DNA of 35,765 nucleotides from Promethearchaeota archaeon (lineage in GTDB: Archaea > Asgardarchaeota > Lokiarchaeia > Sigynarchaeales > SOKP01), in the NCBI GenBank assembly GCA_014730295.1, contig WJIN01000119.1, forward strand, positions 1 through 35,765, read 5' to 3'. Below the pieces are notes generated by a model. The model made no database searches and was not told where the DNA came from. It saw only the letters and a list, made by a program, of their open reading frames with translations. This document shows, in pieces, positions 16,018 to 24,788 of this stretch. Each line of letters starts with the position of its first letter. The stretch's first letter is position 1. Position numbers and translations under genes: made by a program.

Positions 16018-16464
16018 ATGAGTAGAGAGGGCAAAGAAATTGAGTCGGGAATTTATCGGAAAGGCGAGGTAGATTTTCCAATGATTATTGAAGGAATTAA
16101 GACCAACAAAGAAATAAAGAAAGCGGGCTCAATATTATCTTTTAATGGAATCGTTCGGGAGACCTCAAAAGACGGTCAACCCGTAGAGAGTCTTATCATT
16201 GATGCCTACGCCGAGTTGGCAAACAAATCAATAGACAAAATCTGTAGAGATATTAAGCAAATCGATGGAATTATTGATATAAAAATCATTCATCTAAAGG
16301 GAGAATTTAATATCTCCGAGGATCTGGTATATGTGGTAGTTGCATCTGCTCATCGTGATGAGGGATTTAAGGCTCTTAGAAAGGCAGTAGAACGCTATAA
16401 ATCAGAAATCGAAGTGTGGAAACGGGAAGAGCTGGTTGATGGCTCTTCGGAATGGACTCATTAA
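16018..16464 (+). CDS. moaE: Molybdopterin synthase large (catalytic) subunit
   Basis: MoaE joins with MoaD to convert cyclic pyranopterin monophosphate to molybdopterin. The 148-residue chain shows AGSILSFNGIVRETSKDGQPV, ISEDLVYVVVASAHRDEGF and VWKREELVDGSSEW, matching the family elements A-G-A-x-x-x-F-x-G-x-V-R, the AxHR-x-x-x-F segment and the catalytic lysine in W-K-x-E. A 20-residue N-terminal extension precedes the core. It starts 10 bases after moaD. About 110 AT-rich bases follow before the next gene. Confidence 0.95.
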   Translation: MSREGKEIESGIYRKGEVDFPMIIEGIKTNKEIKKAGSILSFNGIVRETSKDGQPVESLIIDAYAELANKSIDKICRDIKQIDGIIDIKIIHLKGEFNISEDLVYVVVASAHRDEGFKALRKAVERYKSEIEVWKREELVDGSSEWTH

Positions 16465-16574
16465 GTTCCAAGATGTTAATATATTATAAATAAAAGATAT
16501 AAATCTGTTTATCAAATATATTCAAATTAGAACGTGCAAGGCGATATAATATTAAATTTTTAAAAACTATTTCT

Positions 16575-17777
16575 GTGGAAAGATTCAGAACTCTTTTAAA
16601 AGAATTACCTCAATTAGAATTGGGTACGGAACAGGTTGATTTAGAGCAGAGCTTTAACAGAAAGATCGCAGAAGATGTTAAAAGCCCAATTAATGTGCCG
16701 CATTTTCGTAAATCTCGTATGGATGGATTTGCGGTACGAGCACAAGATACATTTAGGGCAGAGGAGGATAATTTGATTCCACTCACGCAAATTGAGGTCA
16801 TTGAAGCGGGTGATATCCCACAAAAATCTTTAAAAGAAGAACAATGTGCGTATGTTGCTACAGGTGCCGCAATTCCCGAAGGAGCGGATGCGGTGGTTAT
16901 GGTGGAATATTCCGAAAAAGAAGATGACAAAATTCTCATATCTAAAGCCGTCACCCCTACAACTCATATAGTAGAGATTGGACATGATGTGAGGAGGGGC
17001 GATATAATAATCGAAAAAGATACCTTAATTGACCTTCCTACGATGGGAATTCTCGCAGCATGTGGAATAACGACTGTCCAGGTATACAAAAAACCGGAAA
17101 TAAGCTTAATGAGTACTGGGAGCGAGCTTGTGACTCATGAGGTTTCAGAATTGGAGATTGGGCAGATCTACGACATCAATTCTATTATACTAAAACAAGC
17201 TATATCAAATACAGGTTCAAAGGTAAATTATCTTGGGATTGTTAAGGATAATTTTGATGAATTAAAACATAAAATTGAGCAAGGTTTTAGTCAAAGCGAT
17301 GTCGTTATTCTATCGGGAGGGACTTCCAAAGGTGAAGGAGATTTAGGCGTGCGTGTGTTAGATACATTCGAAAATATCGAAGTCCAAGTACACGGAATCA
17401 AAATTAAGCCGGGGAAGCCGTTAATTTTTGCAAAACTCCAAAATAAAATGATTTTCATTCTTCCTGGATATCCAACCTCCGCGTTAAGTTGTTTCTACGT
17501 ATTTATTGATGATTATTTACGACGATTATCGGGATTTCCACTAAGAACCAAAAACACGGAGGAATTAGAACTCGGGGAAAGGATTTACAGCCCTATAGGA
17601 AGATATCATTTTAAGGCGGTCGAATTGAGGGAGGTTGACGGCGTGCGGAAGATTTTTCCTATCAAAACCGGTTCTGAAGCCATCAGCACATTGTTCTATT
17701 CGGATGGCTACATTGAAATTGAAGAATTAGAAGAAATAGTAGAAAAAGGAGACAAAAAAGTCTTTTATACATATTAA
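16575..17777 (+). CDS. moeA: Molybdopterin molybdenumtransferase, first copy
   Basis: MoeA inserts molybdate or tungstate into adenylylated molybdopterin. The 400-residue chain has all four domains: SRMDGFAVRAQDT (active-site Asp of M-D-G-[FY]-A), GADAVVMVE, DVRRGDIIIEKDT, MSTGSELV, VVILSGGTSKGEGD, IKPGKPLIFA and ILPGYPTSALSCF, then the domain IV beta barrel. The usual SGG-[TV]-S-V-G reads SGGTSKGEGD, a small deviation near the substrate pocket. Translation begins at a GTG. A second, more canonical moeA lies at 18356. Two MoeA paralogues are common in tungsten-using archaea and are thought to differ in metal choice. The upstream 110-base gap has a CGATATA half-site only. Confidence 0.94.
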   Translation: MERFRTLLKELPQLELGTEQVDLEQSFNRKIAEDVKSPINVPHFRKSRMDGFAVRAQDTFRAEEDNLIPLTQIEVIEAGDIPQKSLKEEQCAYVATGAAIPEGADAVVMVEYSEKEDDKILISKAVTPTTHIVEIGHDVRRGDIIIEKDTLIDLPTMGILAACGITTVQVYKKPEISLMSTGSELVTHEVSELEIGQIYDINSIILKQAISNTGSKVNYLGIVKDNFDELKHKIEQGFSQSDVVILSGGTSKGEGDLGVRVLDTFENIEVQVHGIKIKPGKPLIFAKLQNKMIFILPGYPTSALSCFYVFIDDYLRRLSGFPLRTKNTEELELGERIYSPIGRYHFKAVELREVDGVRKIFPIKTGSEAISTLFYSDGYIEIEELEEIVEKGDKKVFYTY

Positions 17778-17807
17778 TTAGTACATTTAGAGGTTGATCA
17801 TATAATT

Positions 17808-18350
17808 ATGAAAGTCCATGAAGAGCATAAGCATGAAGCAGATAAGAAGAAAGAATTGAGGATTGCGTTAATCATTGTTAGCACTTCGAGGTTCGAAGAA
17901 TTAGAAAACCAAAAGGAAACTTCGGATGAGACCATCCCTTTGGTTCAGGAGCTACTCTATAAAGAAGCAAAAATATCGCTTAAGGAAACTATGATTATCC
18001 CAGATTCACATGATCATGTTGAGGCAGCATTAACCGACTATTTAGATGATGAGAATATTGATGTCATCATCTATAGCGGAGGTACGGGATTATCACCAAA
18101 AGATATCACCTATGAGACAATTAAGCCAAAATTCGAAAAGATCATCCATGGATTTGGGGAATTGTTTCGGTATCTTTCCTATAAAGAGATTGGCTCATCT
18201 GCAATGCTTTCTAGAGCGATTGGCGGGAAAATCAGCAATAAGGCTGTGTTTTTATTGCCCGGATCTCCCAATGCTGTTAAGTTGGCACTGAGTGATCTCA
18301 TTTTACCAGAACTGGCTCATATGTCCTATTTAATTACAAAAAAGGAGTGA
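17808..18350 (+). CDS. moaB: Molybdopterin adenylyltransferase (MoaB/MogA family)
   Basis: The enzyme activates molybdopterin with ATP before metal insertion. The 180-residue protein has the core pattern ALIIVSTSRF, VIIYSGGTGLSPKDITYETI, GFGELFRYLSYKEIGSSAMLSRAIGG, and LLPGSPNAVKLAL. The N-terminus is charged and His-rich (KVHEEHKHEADKKKE), an addition not in the core. The gene sits between two moeA genes and overlaps or abuts the second. In archaea the MoaB type carries out the MogA reaction, and in Pyrococcus it supports tungsten cofactor. The subfamily name MoaB is preferred on lineage. Confidence 0.93.
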   Translation: MKVHEEHKHEADKKKELRIALIIVSTSRFEELENQKETSDETIPLVQELLYKEAKISLKETMIIPDSHDHVEAALTDYLDDENIDVIIYSGGTGLSPKDITYETIKPKFEKIIHGFGELFRYLSYKEIGSSAMLSRAIGGKISNKAVFLLPGSPNAVKLALSDLILPELAHMSYLITKKE

Positions 18351-18355
18351 GAAGT

Positions 18356-19612
18356 ATGGTCGAGCGACTTAGAAAAATAGGATTTGCAAAACTTACATCT
18401 GTGGAAGACGCCTTAGAGCAATTGTTTTCCAAGATAAAAGTCATAGATAGCGAGAATATTGAGACACCGAACGCTTTAAATCGGATTATTGCTGACGATA
18501 TAAAGAGTCAAATCAATGTCCCGGGTTTTGATAAATCAGCCATGGATGGCTATGCCGTGGTTGCAGAAGATACGTTTGGAGCGTCTACGAGTAATCCGAA
18601 ATATGTCAAAAAAGTTGGTAAAATAGAGATTGGAGAGAATTCCGAATTGGAACTTAAAAAAGGTGAGGCTATCCGTATTTCCACAGGCGCAATGATTCCC
18701 AACGGAGCGGATGGTGTGGTCAAGATTGAAGATACCGATATAGACGATAATGATAAGATCACAATTTTTAATCCCATCGCTCCTGGTAAAAACGTGGCAA
18801 AAGAGGGGGAGGATATCCAAAAAGGCAATGTGATCCTCGAGAAAGGCACGGAACTAAAAGCGGAACATATAGCGCTCCTTTGTTCCCAAGGAATAGATAA
18901 GATTGAGGTTCGGAAGAAACCGAACATATCTGTGTTTGCAACGGGAGATGAGTTAGTCGAGATTGGACACCCCTTAGGGAAAAGCCAGATTTATAATTCC
19001 AATACTCCAATGATCGCCAACTTAGTACGATCCTATGGTGGTGAAGTTATTCTGGAAGCTACACTAAAGGATGATAAATCTATGATTATTCAAAACTTAA
19101 ATGAGGCTTTGAAAAAGTCAGATATCGTGCTATTTACTGGGGGTACATCCGTCGGTACACAAGATTATCTTCCCGAAGTGGTTAATGAAAATGCGGAAAT
19201 CCTTGCTCACGGCGTTGCGATGCGACCTGGGGAGCCGATTTTAATGGCACATAAGAACTATAAGTTAATTTTTTGTTTGCCCGGTACTCCCGTAGCCGCA
19301 TATGTGGGCTTTATAAAATTTGCAGGCCCTGCACTCCGTAAGATGATGGATGCCAAAAAGACAGACCCAAGGAAAGAAGTTATCGCTGAGATGGATAAAG
19401 ATGTTCCAGTTTCTAGAATGGGATATCTTCATTACTTACGAGTTCAATTGGAACGGAAAGAGGAAGATAAGATTATTGCAAGTTCAGTTCGATTAAAAGG
19501 CTCTGGGATTATTACATCTCTGACAAAAAGTGATGGAATTATAGAAATTTCAAAAGAGCAAGAAGGGATAAAAGCTGGAGAAAAGGTAGTGGTAAAACTC
19601 TTATATAATTAA
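18356..19612 (+). CDS. moeA: Molybdopterin molybdenumtransferase, second copy
   Basis: A complete second MoeA: KSAMDGYAVVAEDT, GADGVVKIED, GEDIQKGNVILEKGT, FATGDELVEIG, VLFTGGTSVGTQDYLPEVV, MRPGEPILMA and FCLPGTPVAAYVGF, then a C-terminal barrel. The GGTSVG and TGDEL motifs are canonical, unlike the first copy. ATG 18356 is chosen because AAAGGAG (18341-18347) precedes it by eight bases; an in-frame GTG at 18347 would overlap the moaB stop. The pair may divide work between tungstate and molybdate. It ends the cofactor unit; about 300 bases without a gene follow. Confidence 0.94.
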   Translation: MVERLRKIGFAKLTSVEDALEQLFSKIKVIDSENIETPNALNRIIADDIKSQINVPGFDKSAMDGYAVVAEDTFGASTSNPKYVKKVGKIEIGENSELELKKGEAIRISTGAMIPNGADGVVKIEDTDIDDNDKITIFNPIAPGKNVAKEGEDIQKGNVILEKGTELKAEHIALLCSQGIDKIEVRKKPNISVFATGDELVEIGHPLGKSQIYNSNTPMIANLVRSYGGEVILEATLKDDKSMIIQNLNEALKKSDIVLFTGGTSVGTQDYLPEVVNENAEILAHGVAMRPGEPILMAHKNYKLIFCLPGTPVAAYVGFIKFAGPALRKMMDAKKTDPRKEVIAEMDKDVPVSRMGYLHYLRVQLERKEEDKIIASSVRLKGSGIITSLTKSDGIIEISKEQEGIKAGEKVVVKLLYN

Positions 19613-19915
19613 TGAATCCATTTTAAATAGAATCAGATTTAATCAGTTCTTTTAATCAAGTATTCAATTTCCATTTTGATATGATATATTTTTTCTAAAA
19701 ATTTACTCGTATTTTTCAAAATATGCCTCCTTAAGGATTTCTGAGTTTATTACTTTTTTCTGTAATAATTTTTCTAAAAATTAGAAACATAGAATTTCAA
19801 TAAAAAATTTGCTCAGTGTTAATTATTAATTGTTTTTTGAAGTAATTCTGTTATAATATTCTTAAGATTAAATCAATTTTTTTTGAGATGCTTCATTTAG
19901 AAAAATGTGGGAAAT
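19613..19915. other. Intergenic region with T-rich repeats and hairpin
   Basis: About 303 AT-rich bases without a gene. The 14-mer TTTTTCTAAAAATT occurs twice (19690-19703 and 19769-19782). The second copy is part of a perfect hairpin, TTTCTAA-AAA-TTAGAAA (19771-19787). Several T runs suggest termination after the second moeA and a new promoter before the MoxR gene (for example TTATAATATTC near 19850). No Mo/W-box dyad was seen here. Confidence 0.5.
19771..19787 (+). terminator. Perfect 7-bp hairpin downstream of second moeA
   Basis: TTTCTAA and TTAGAAA pair perfectly around three A. It sits in a T-rich stretch about 160 bases after the moeA stop. It might end the cofactor transcript or be a repeated AT element; no long U run follows immediately. 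Confidence 0.3.
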
Positions 19916-20785
19916 ATGGTCAAAACTGTTGAAGCCATTAAAGAAATACAAGAAAAATTTTCAATCATCGGACGAGAAGAAGAACTTAAAAAAATAATAT
20001 TAGCACACTCCATTGGCAAAAATATTTTAATCGAGGGCGAGGTCGGAGTTGGTAAGACTACGCTTGCGCGGGGAGTTGCGTCTTATTTTGATGCTGATTT
20101 TTACCGTATCGATTGTAGTGAAGACACTTTAACTCATAACCTCGTCGGCTACTGGGACCCTCCGTTAGTCATTTCAAAGGGGTATGTCGAGGATTCCTAC
20201 CGATATGGGCCATTAGCTTCTGCAATGCTCGATGGAGGCTGCCTTTTTATCAATGAAATTAATCGGATGCCAGAGATTACTCAAAATGCGCTTCTGACTG
20301 CATTAGACGAGAAGATTTTGGAAATTCCGAAACTCAAAACAATTCATGCTTCGAAGGAATTCTTCACCATCGCAACTCTAAATCCATCAGCTCATATTGG
20401 AGTTACGGTTTTGGGAGAAGCAATAAAGGACAGATTCGTCTGGATTAAGCTTGATTATCAGAAACCTGAGGAAGAGCGACAAATCATTATTCAAGAAGCG
20501 GAATTAAATAGCGGAAATGCAGACGATTTGGCGATGTTATCTCAGAGGATTATCAAACAGACCCGAAATAATACTTCTATTCGCAGAGGGAGTTCCATTC
20601 GTGGGGGGATCGATTTAGCCGCGATCATGAATCAGCATGATAATACCAAGAGTTCTAAGAATTGGGTTGAGGCGGCAATTATGGCCTTATATAATAAAAT
20701 TGAGCTTGAGGATGGCATCTCACGGACTAAACAAGAGGTAATTTCTGAAATTGTCCTGGCGGTGCTAAATAATTCGGATTTTTAA
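19916..20785 (+). CDS. MoxR-type AAA+ ATPase (CoxD-like)
   Basis: The 289-residue protein has Walker A GEVGVGKTT, NLVGYWDPP (MoxR insert after sensor loop), Walker B CLFINEINRMPEITQNALLTALDE, sensor ATLNPSAHIGVTVL and an arginine-finger region EAIKDRFVW. MoxR ATPases act with VWA proteins as chaperones that mature metalloenzymes; CoxD/CoxE do so for Mo-containing CO dehydrogenase. The VWA partner is next downstream, and cofactor biosynthesis genes are just upstream, so maturation of a Mo/W enzyme is the best guess. ATG 19916 is preferred over a GTG at 19907. Confidence 0.88.
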   Translation: MVKTVEAIKEIQEKFSIIGREEELKKIILAHSIGKNILIEGEVGVGKTTLARGVASYFDADFYRIDCSEDTLTHNLVGYWDPPLVISKGYVEDSYRYGPLASAMLDGGCLFINEINRMPEITQNALLTALDEKILEIPKLKTIHASKEFFTIATLNPSAHIGVTVLGEAIKDRFVWIKLDYQKPEEERQIIIQEAELNSGNADDLAMLSQRIIKQTRNNTSIRRGSSIRGGIDLAAIMNQHDNTKSSKNWVEAAIMALYNKIELEDGISRTKQEVISEIVLAVLNNSDF

Positions 20786-20856
20786 TTATCGATGATTTCT
20801 CTAAGGTCGACACCAAGGAGGAGGAGAAGGCTAAGCGCTTACAAGTCAAAAAAACG

Positions 20857-21903
20857 ATGGTTCCAACCGATAAGGAAATTTTAAAGTATGAAATAATCAA
20901 GAAAAAGAAAAAAAAACCTGATTATTATGAGCATATGGCCCATAGTTTGGATTACAAAGAAATAAAAGATTTAACTTACTTAGCCATCGAACACAAGAAC
21001 TTAGAAGCGATCCGCGGAATGCTTAAATCCAATGTATATGCAGCAACTGATGCCTTAGATTGTCGGGAAGGTGTGGAATTTTTTTCAGAAAAAGCAGAAG
21101 AGGCACCAGAGGTTATGCCCGAGATCTACTTTTTTATCCGACGTCCTATTTCTGAAAAATATAAAACGATTTTTCGGCGTTTAGCCCGACAGAGTATCCT
21201 TCGCACGTCCCTTAAAATCACGAGTCGGGGTTTACGTGGATATAAAAAGAAAACGGTGCCATATTATCATTTAGGGATGGCAGATTTCGATTTAGATGAG
21301 ACTATACAGCACAACCCGCTGAAGATTCGAGAAAAAACGCTTAATTATCAAGATATTTACGGGATAAAGCGACAGAGAGAAAAAAGAAAAGTCGCCTTAG
21401 TACTCGATACGAGCGGAAGTATGTATGGCAGGCTTCTTCTTAACGCTGCTCTCACTACTTCTGTTCTCGCGTATAATATGGAAAAGGAAGATTTTTCAAT
21501 TATCCTATTTAATTCGACTGCGATGGTCTTGAAGGATATGAAAGAAGAAAAAGAGGTAACAAAGATAGTTGATGAGATATTAGACTCGGAGGCAGTTGGG
21601 TTTACAAATATTTACATTGGCCTGGATAAGGGGCTCAAACAATTACAAAAAGTGAAGCGAAAAGCTAAGAATCAGTTCGGAATATTGATTTCAGACGGAA
21701 ATTATAACAGGGGCGAAAATCCCATTAAGCTTGCAAGAAAATATCCCAAACTTCACGTGATTGGAATGCCTCCCGATAACGACGCGGACAGAGGGATCGA
21801 AACTTGTAAGGAGATCGCTAAAGCAGGAAGAGGAAAGTTCTATGCAGTCAATGATTTCAGAGAAATTCCTCGCGCTTTAATCGAACTTCTTTCTCAAACG
21901 TGA
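20857..21903 (+). CDS. VWA domain protein (CoxE-like), partner of MoxR ATPase
   Basis: The C-terminal half is a von Willebrand A domain with a MIDAS site: VALVLDTSGSM (D-x-S-x-S, about residue 183), the threonine in VGFTNIYIG, and the aspartate in GILISDGNYNRG. The N-terminal half is charged and helical. CoxE-type proteins with this layout pair with MoxR ATPases. The start is uncertain: the frame is open from 20773 and reads as plausible coding sequence (IIDDFSKVDTKEEEKAKR) with no ATG, GTG or TTG before 20857, so an ATT start overlapping the moxR stop region is possible. AAGGAGGAGGAG at 20815-20826 is too far from 20857 to be its ribosome site. Confidence 0.85.
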   Translation: MVPTDKEILKYEIIKKKKKKPDYYEHMAHSLDYKEIKDLTYLAIEHKNLEAIRGMLKSNVYAATDALDCREGVEFFSEKAEEAPEVMPEIYFFIRRPISEKYKTIFRRLARQSILRTSLKITSRGLRGYKKKTVPYYHLGMADFDLDETIQHNPLKIREKTLNYQDIYGIKRQREKRKVALVLDTSGSMYGRLLLNAALTTSVLAYNMEKEDFSIILFNSTAMVLKDMKEEKEVTKIVDEILDSEAVGFTNIYIGLDKGLKQLQKVKRKAKNQFGILISDGNYNRGENPIKLARKYPKLHVIGMPPDNDADRGIETCKEIAKAGRGKFYAVNDFREIPRALIELLSQT

Positions 21904-22054
21904 GCTGTACTAATTTTCATTTCTAAATCTCATACTTATATGAAACGCCTTCCTTTATGAAATTTAGGATTAATTATAAATAACAATTCTGTTCTAAAAA
22001 TACTATAAATAAAGTTAATTAGATTATGGGTAAAGTCTAAATTTTACTTTCAAA

Positions 22055-24553
22055 ATGGCACTCAGGTTAAATGAAACTGCTCTTATCTATTACGCAATAA
22101 ACATCGTATTATGGATTCTTGTCTCTATACTGCTATTAATCTTCGGAACTAAGAGTAATGATAAGAATAAAAATGAAGAAAATCGGATTCTCGGGAAGTT
22201 TGGGCTTTTTTTTGGTTCATTCCGTCTCATATTTCATATCATCGTGCTATTTTACCCTAATGACCTTCTCTTAACCATTATGGTCTATATGATCACTTCG
22301 GTGGCATTTTCTCTTTTGATTTACAGATTAGAGCGACTTTATTTTGAGAGTCGGTACATCAGATATGGATTTACGATAATCTCATTAGATATGCTTTTAT
22401 TGATGGGGATATCTTTGCAACTATTTGAGTTTGAATTGGCCCTTATCGCGTATAATATTGAAATAGTCTCAATTCTTATATGGTTGGTCGGGTACCCCTT
22501 GAGAAGGAGAAAAAATACAAATTTGAAAAAATCTATTTCCTATATAATCTTCGTCTCCGGATTAATAGTTGTTCTATTCGGATCTTATGCGAGTACCGAG
22601 ATTTTTGCGTATTATCCCGAGTGGGAAGATTATTCACCTCTTATTATGTTAAGTGGCTTTTTAATTGCATATTCTATCTCCTTTCTCAGAATTTATGACT
22701 TTAAGGCTACATCACGAAAGAGAGTCGTCAGAAGGAGCAAAAAGCAGGTTTTGAAGAAATATATGTTAAAGTTTGGATTATTAGGAATGATCTTACTTTC
22801 CTTTCAATCATACTTATGGATTTCGAATACGTTTCGAACCCAAGTTGAGCTTGGCTATGCGGGAGGGGTTCGGTATTCAGAATATTTGGATCGCGGACTT
22901 GTTGCGTTTTATAATGATTCAGATGAGGAGAGCGTCTATGTTGGGTGGAGATTATTAGATACGGACCCAGCAAATATCTCTTTTAATGTCTATCGAAGTA
23001 ATTCCACAGAAGGTGCATTGCTCCTTACGCCGATTCCAATTAATTCGACTAATTATATAGATTCCACTCCGAAATATGACGATCCTGAAAATATATCATA
23101 TTATCTGCGTCCCGTAATCGATTCTGTTGAAGCAGATACCTCAAAATCATCGAACATCTTAAACGTTCAACATCCAAGCTCTTCCTATATATCAATTCCT
23201 TTAGAGGGAAACTACAAATTTCAAAAAGTTGCCGTTGCAGATCTCAATGGCGATGGTGCCTATGATTATATTATTAAACACCCCGATATAAATGTGGACC
23301 CCTTCTCTCATCGTCCGAGTCCAGGAACGTACAAATTAGAGGCATATCTTTCCAATGGAACATTTTTATGGCGGAATGATTTGGGATGGGACATCGAAAT
23401 GGGGATCTGGTATTCTCCTTATATCGCATACGATTTTGATAAAGATGGAAAGGCTGAAATAGCTGTTAAGACGGGAGAGGGAGATCATCGAGATCGAACG
23501 GGTCATGTTCAATCGGGTACGGAATATGTATCCATTTGGGACGGTATGACGGGCGAGGAAATCGCGCATGCTCCTTGGCCTCAAAAAACATTTAACCCGT
23601 ATAATTGGCTTTATCGCAATCAAATTGGTGTGGCATATTTAGATGGAAAAAATCCATACTTACTGCTCGAGCGCGGTACGTATACCGATCTCACTTTGCA
23701 TGCCTATAATTATTCTCATGGAATGTTGAAAAAAGTATGGGAGTGGCATAGTTCATATGAAGGCGGCATTTTCGGGATAAATTCTTATTTCGGACAAGGG
23801 GCTCATACAATCCACTCTGCCGATATAGATGAGGATGGATGTGACGAGGTCATTCTCGGAAGTTGCGTAATAGACCAAAACGGAAGAGGGCTGTGGTCGA
23901 CGGGATTATCTCACTGCGACCAATGCTATGTGGGGGATCTCGATCCTACTCATCCAGGACTTGAAATATCTTATGGTATCGAAGGAGAGCTTGGTATTGG
24001 AACCATCCCGCATCCGAAGAATGGAATTTGTGTTGTTGAGGCCGCAACAGGGAAGATTTTGTGGGGCATCGACGAGACCACCGTCCATATTCATCAACAA
24101 GGGCTTGTAGCAGATATTGATAAAAATTATCCTGGAATGGAAATATATTGTGGGGAAGCAGATTATCCAAAACGATGGCTTCATAGTGCTAGTGGGACAT
24201 TAATCGCAACTGAAGCTTCATTTAACATAGGATTAAATCCAAAAGCAGTGTATTGGGATTCAGATTTCCAGCGGGAACTGCTCCATCAAAATCATATATT
24301 CAATTTCGGAGCCCAAAATGATCCATATAGTTTAATAGAGGGGGAGGTTGTCGCTACGGCTGACCTTTTTGGAGATTGGCGGGAAGAGATAATTACTTCA
24401 CGATATGGTGAAATGAGGATCTATTCGACAGCTATTCCCGCACTTAACAGAAGTGTGACTTTAATGAAAGATTCGATATATCGGATTGATGTGGCTCATA
24501 ATTCGATGGGATATTCGCAAGTTCCGACGACTAGTTATTGTCTTTCTGATTAA
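22055..24553 (+). CDS. Membrane-anchored rhamnogalacturonan-lyase-like (PL11-type) fusion protein
   Basis: The first 260 residues hold about eight membrane helices (seven, a basic cytoplasmic linker KATSRKRVVRRSKK, then one more), and the remaining 570 residues lie outside. The outer part reads as a PL11 rhamnogalacturonan lyase: RGLVAFYNDSDEESVYVGWRLLDTDP and FNVYRS (N-terminal beta domain), then propeller blades with Ca-binding D-x-D-x-D-G repeats, VAVADLNGDGAYDYIIK (about 395), YDFDKDGKAEIAVKTGEGD (about 460) and IDEDGCDEVILGS (about 590), and VSIWDGMTGEEI. Bacterial PL11 enzymes are soluble or secreted; the multi-helix front end is unusual. The catalytic role is unproven. The charge distribution supports an outside lyase. 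It would act on pectin-like or other polysaccharides. Confidence 0.8.
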   Translation: MALRLNETALIYYAINIVLWILVSILLLIFGTKSNDKNKNEENRILGKFGLFFGSFRLIFHIIVLFYPNDLLLTIMVYMITSVAFSLLIYRLERLYFESRYIRYGFTIISLDMLLLMGISLQLFEFELALIAYNIEIVSILIWLVGYPLRRRKNTNLKKSISYIIFVSGLIVVLFGSYASTEIFAYYPEWEDYSPLIMLSGFLIAYSISFLRIYDFKATSRKRVVRRSKKQVLKKYMLKFGLLGMILLSFQSYLWISNTFRTQVELGYAGGVRYSEYLDRGLVAFYNDSDEESVYVGWRLLDTDPANISFNVYRSNSTEGALLLTPIPINSTNYIDSTPKYDDPENISYYLRPVIDSVEADTSKSSNILNVQHPSSSYISIPLEGNYKFQKVAVADLNGDGAYDYIIKHPDINVDPFSHRPSPGTYKLEAYLSNGTFLWRNDLGWDIEMGIWYSPYIAYDFDKDGKAEIAVKTGEGDHRDRTGHVQSGTEYVSIWDGMTGEEIAHAPWPQKTFNPYNWLYRNQIGVAYLDGKNPYLLLERGTYTDLTLHAYNYSHGMLKKVWEWHSSYEGGIFGINSYFGQGAHTIHSADIDEDGCDEVILGSCVIDQNGRGLWSTGLSHCDQCYVGDLDPTHPGLEISYGIEGELGIGTIPHPKNGICVVEAATGKILWGIDETTVHIHQQGLVADIDKNYPGMEIYCGEADYPKRWLHSASGTLIATEASFNIGLNPKAVYWDSDFQRELLHQNHIFNFGAQNDPYSLIEGEVVATADLFGDWREEIITSRYGEMRIYSTAIPALNRSVTLMKDSIYRIDVAHNSMGYSQVPTTSYCLSD

Positions 24554-24788
24554 TACCAAATATTATAAATTTTTATGATAATGAACGTATTCGGCAAAAT
24601 TTTAATTCAATTCAATTTTAAATCCTAAGGATATTTCTAAGTATATCATTTTAAAATTTCATGATTTCCTAATTTTAGAAAGACTTTAAAGCAGATATTT
24701 TTATTATATAACCACGAATTTGTAGAACAAATCAAATTCAGTGTATAAGGATATTTTAATACAAACATGACGTAAAATTTTTATTAAA

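Noticed and set aside
16541..16565. CGATATA half-site upstream of the first moeA as a fourth Mo/W box.
   Set aside because: Only one arm is present; the matching arm at the required 17-base distance is absent on either strand.
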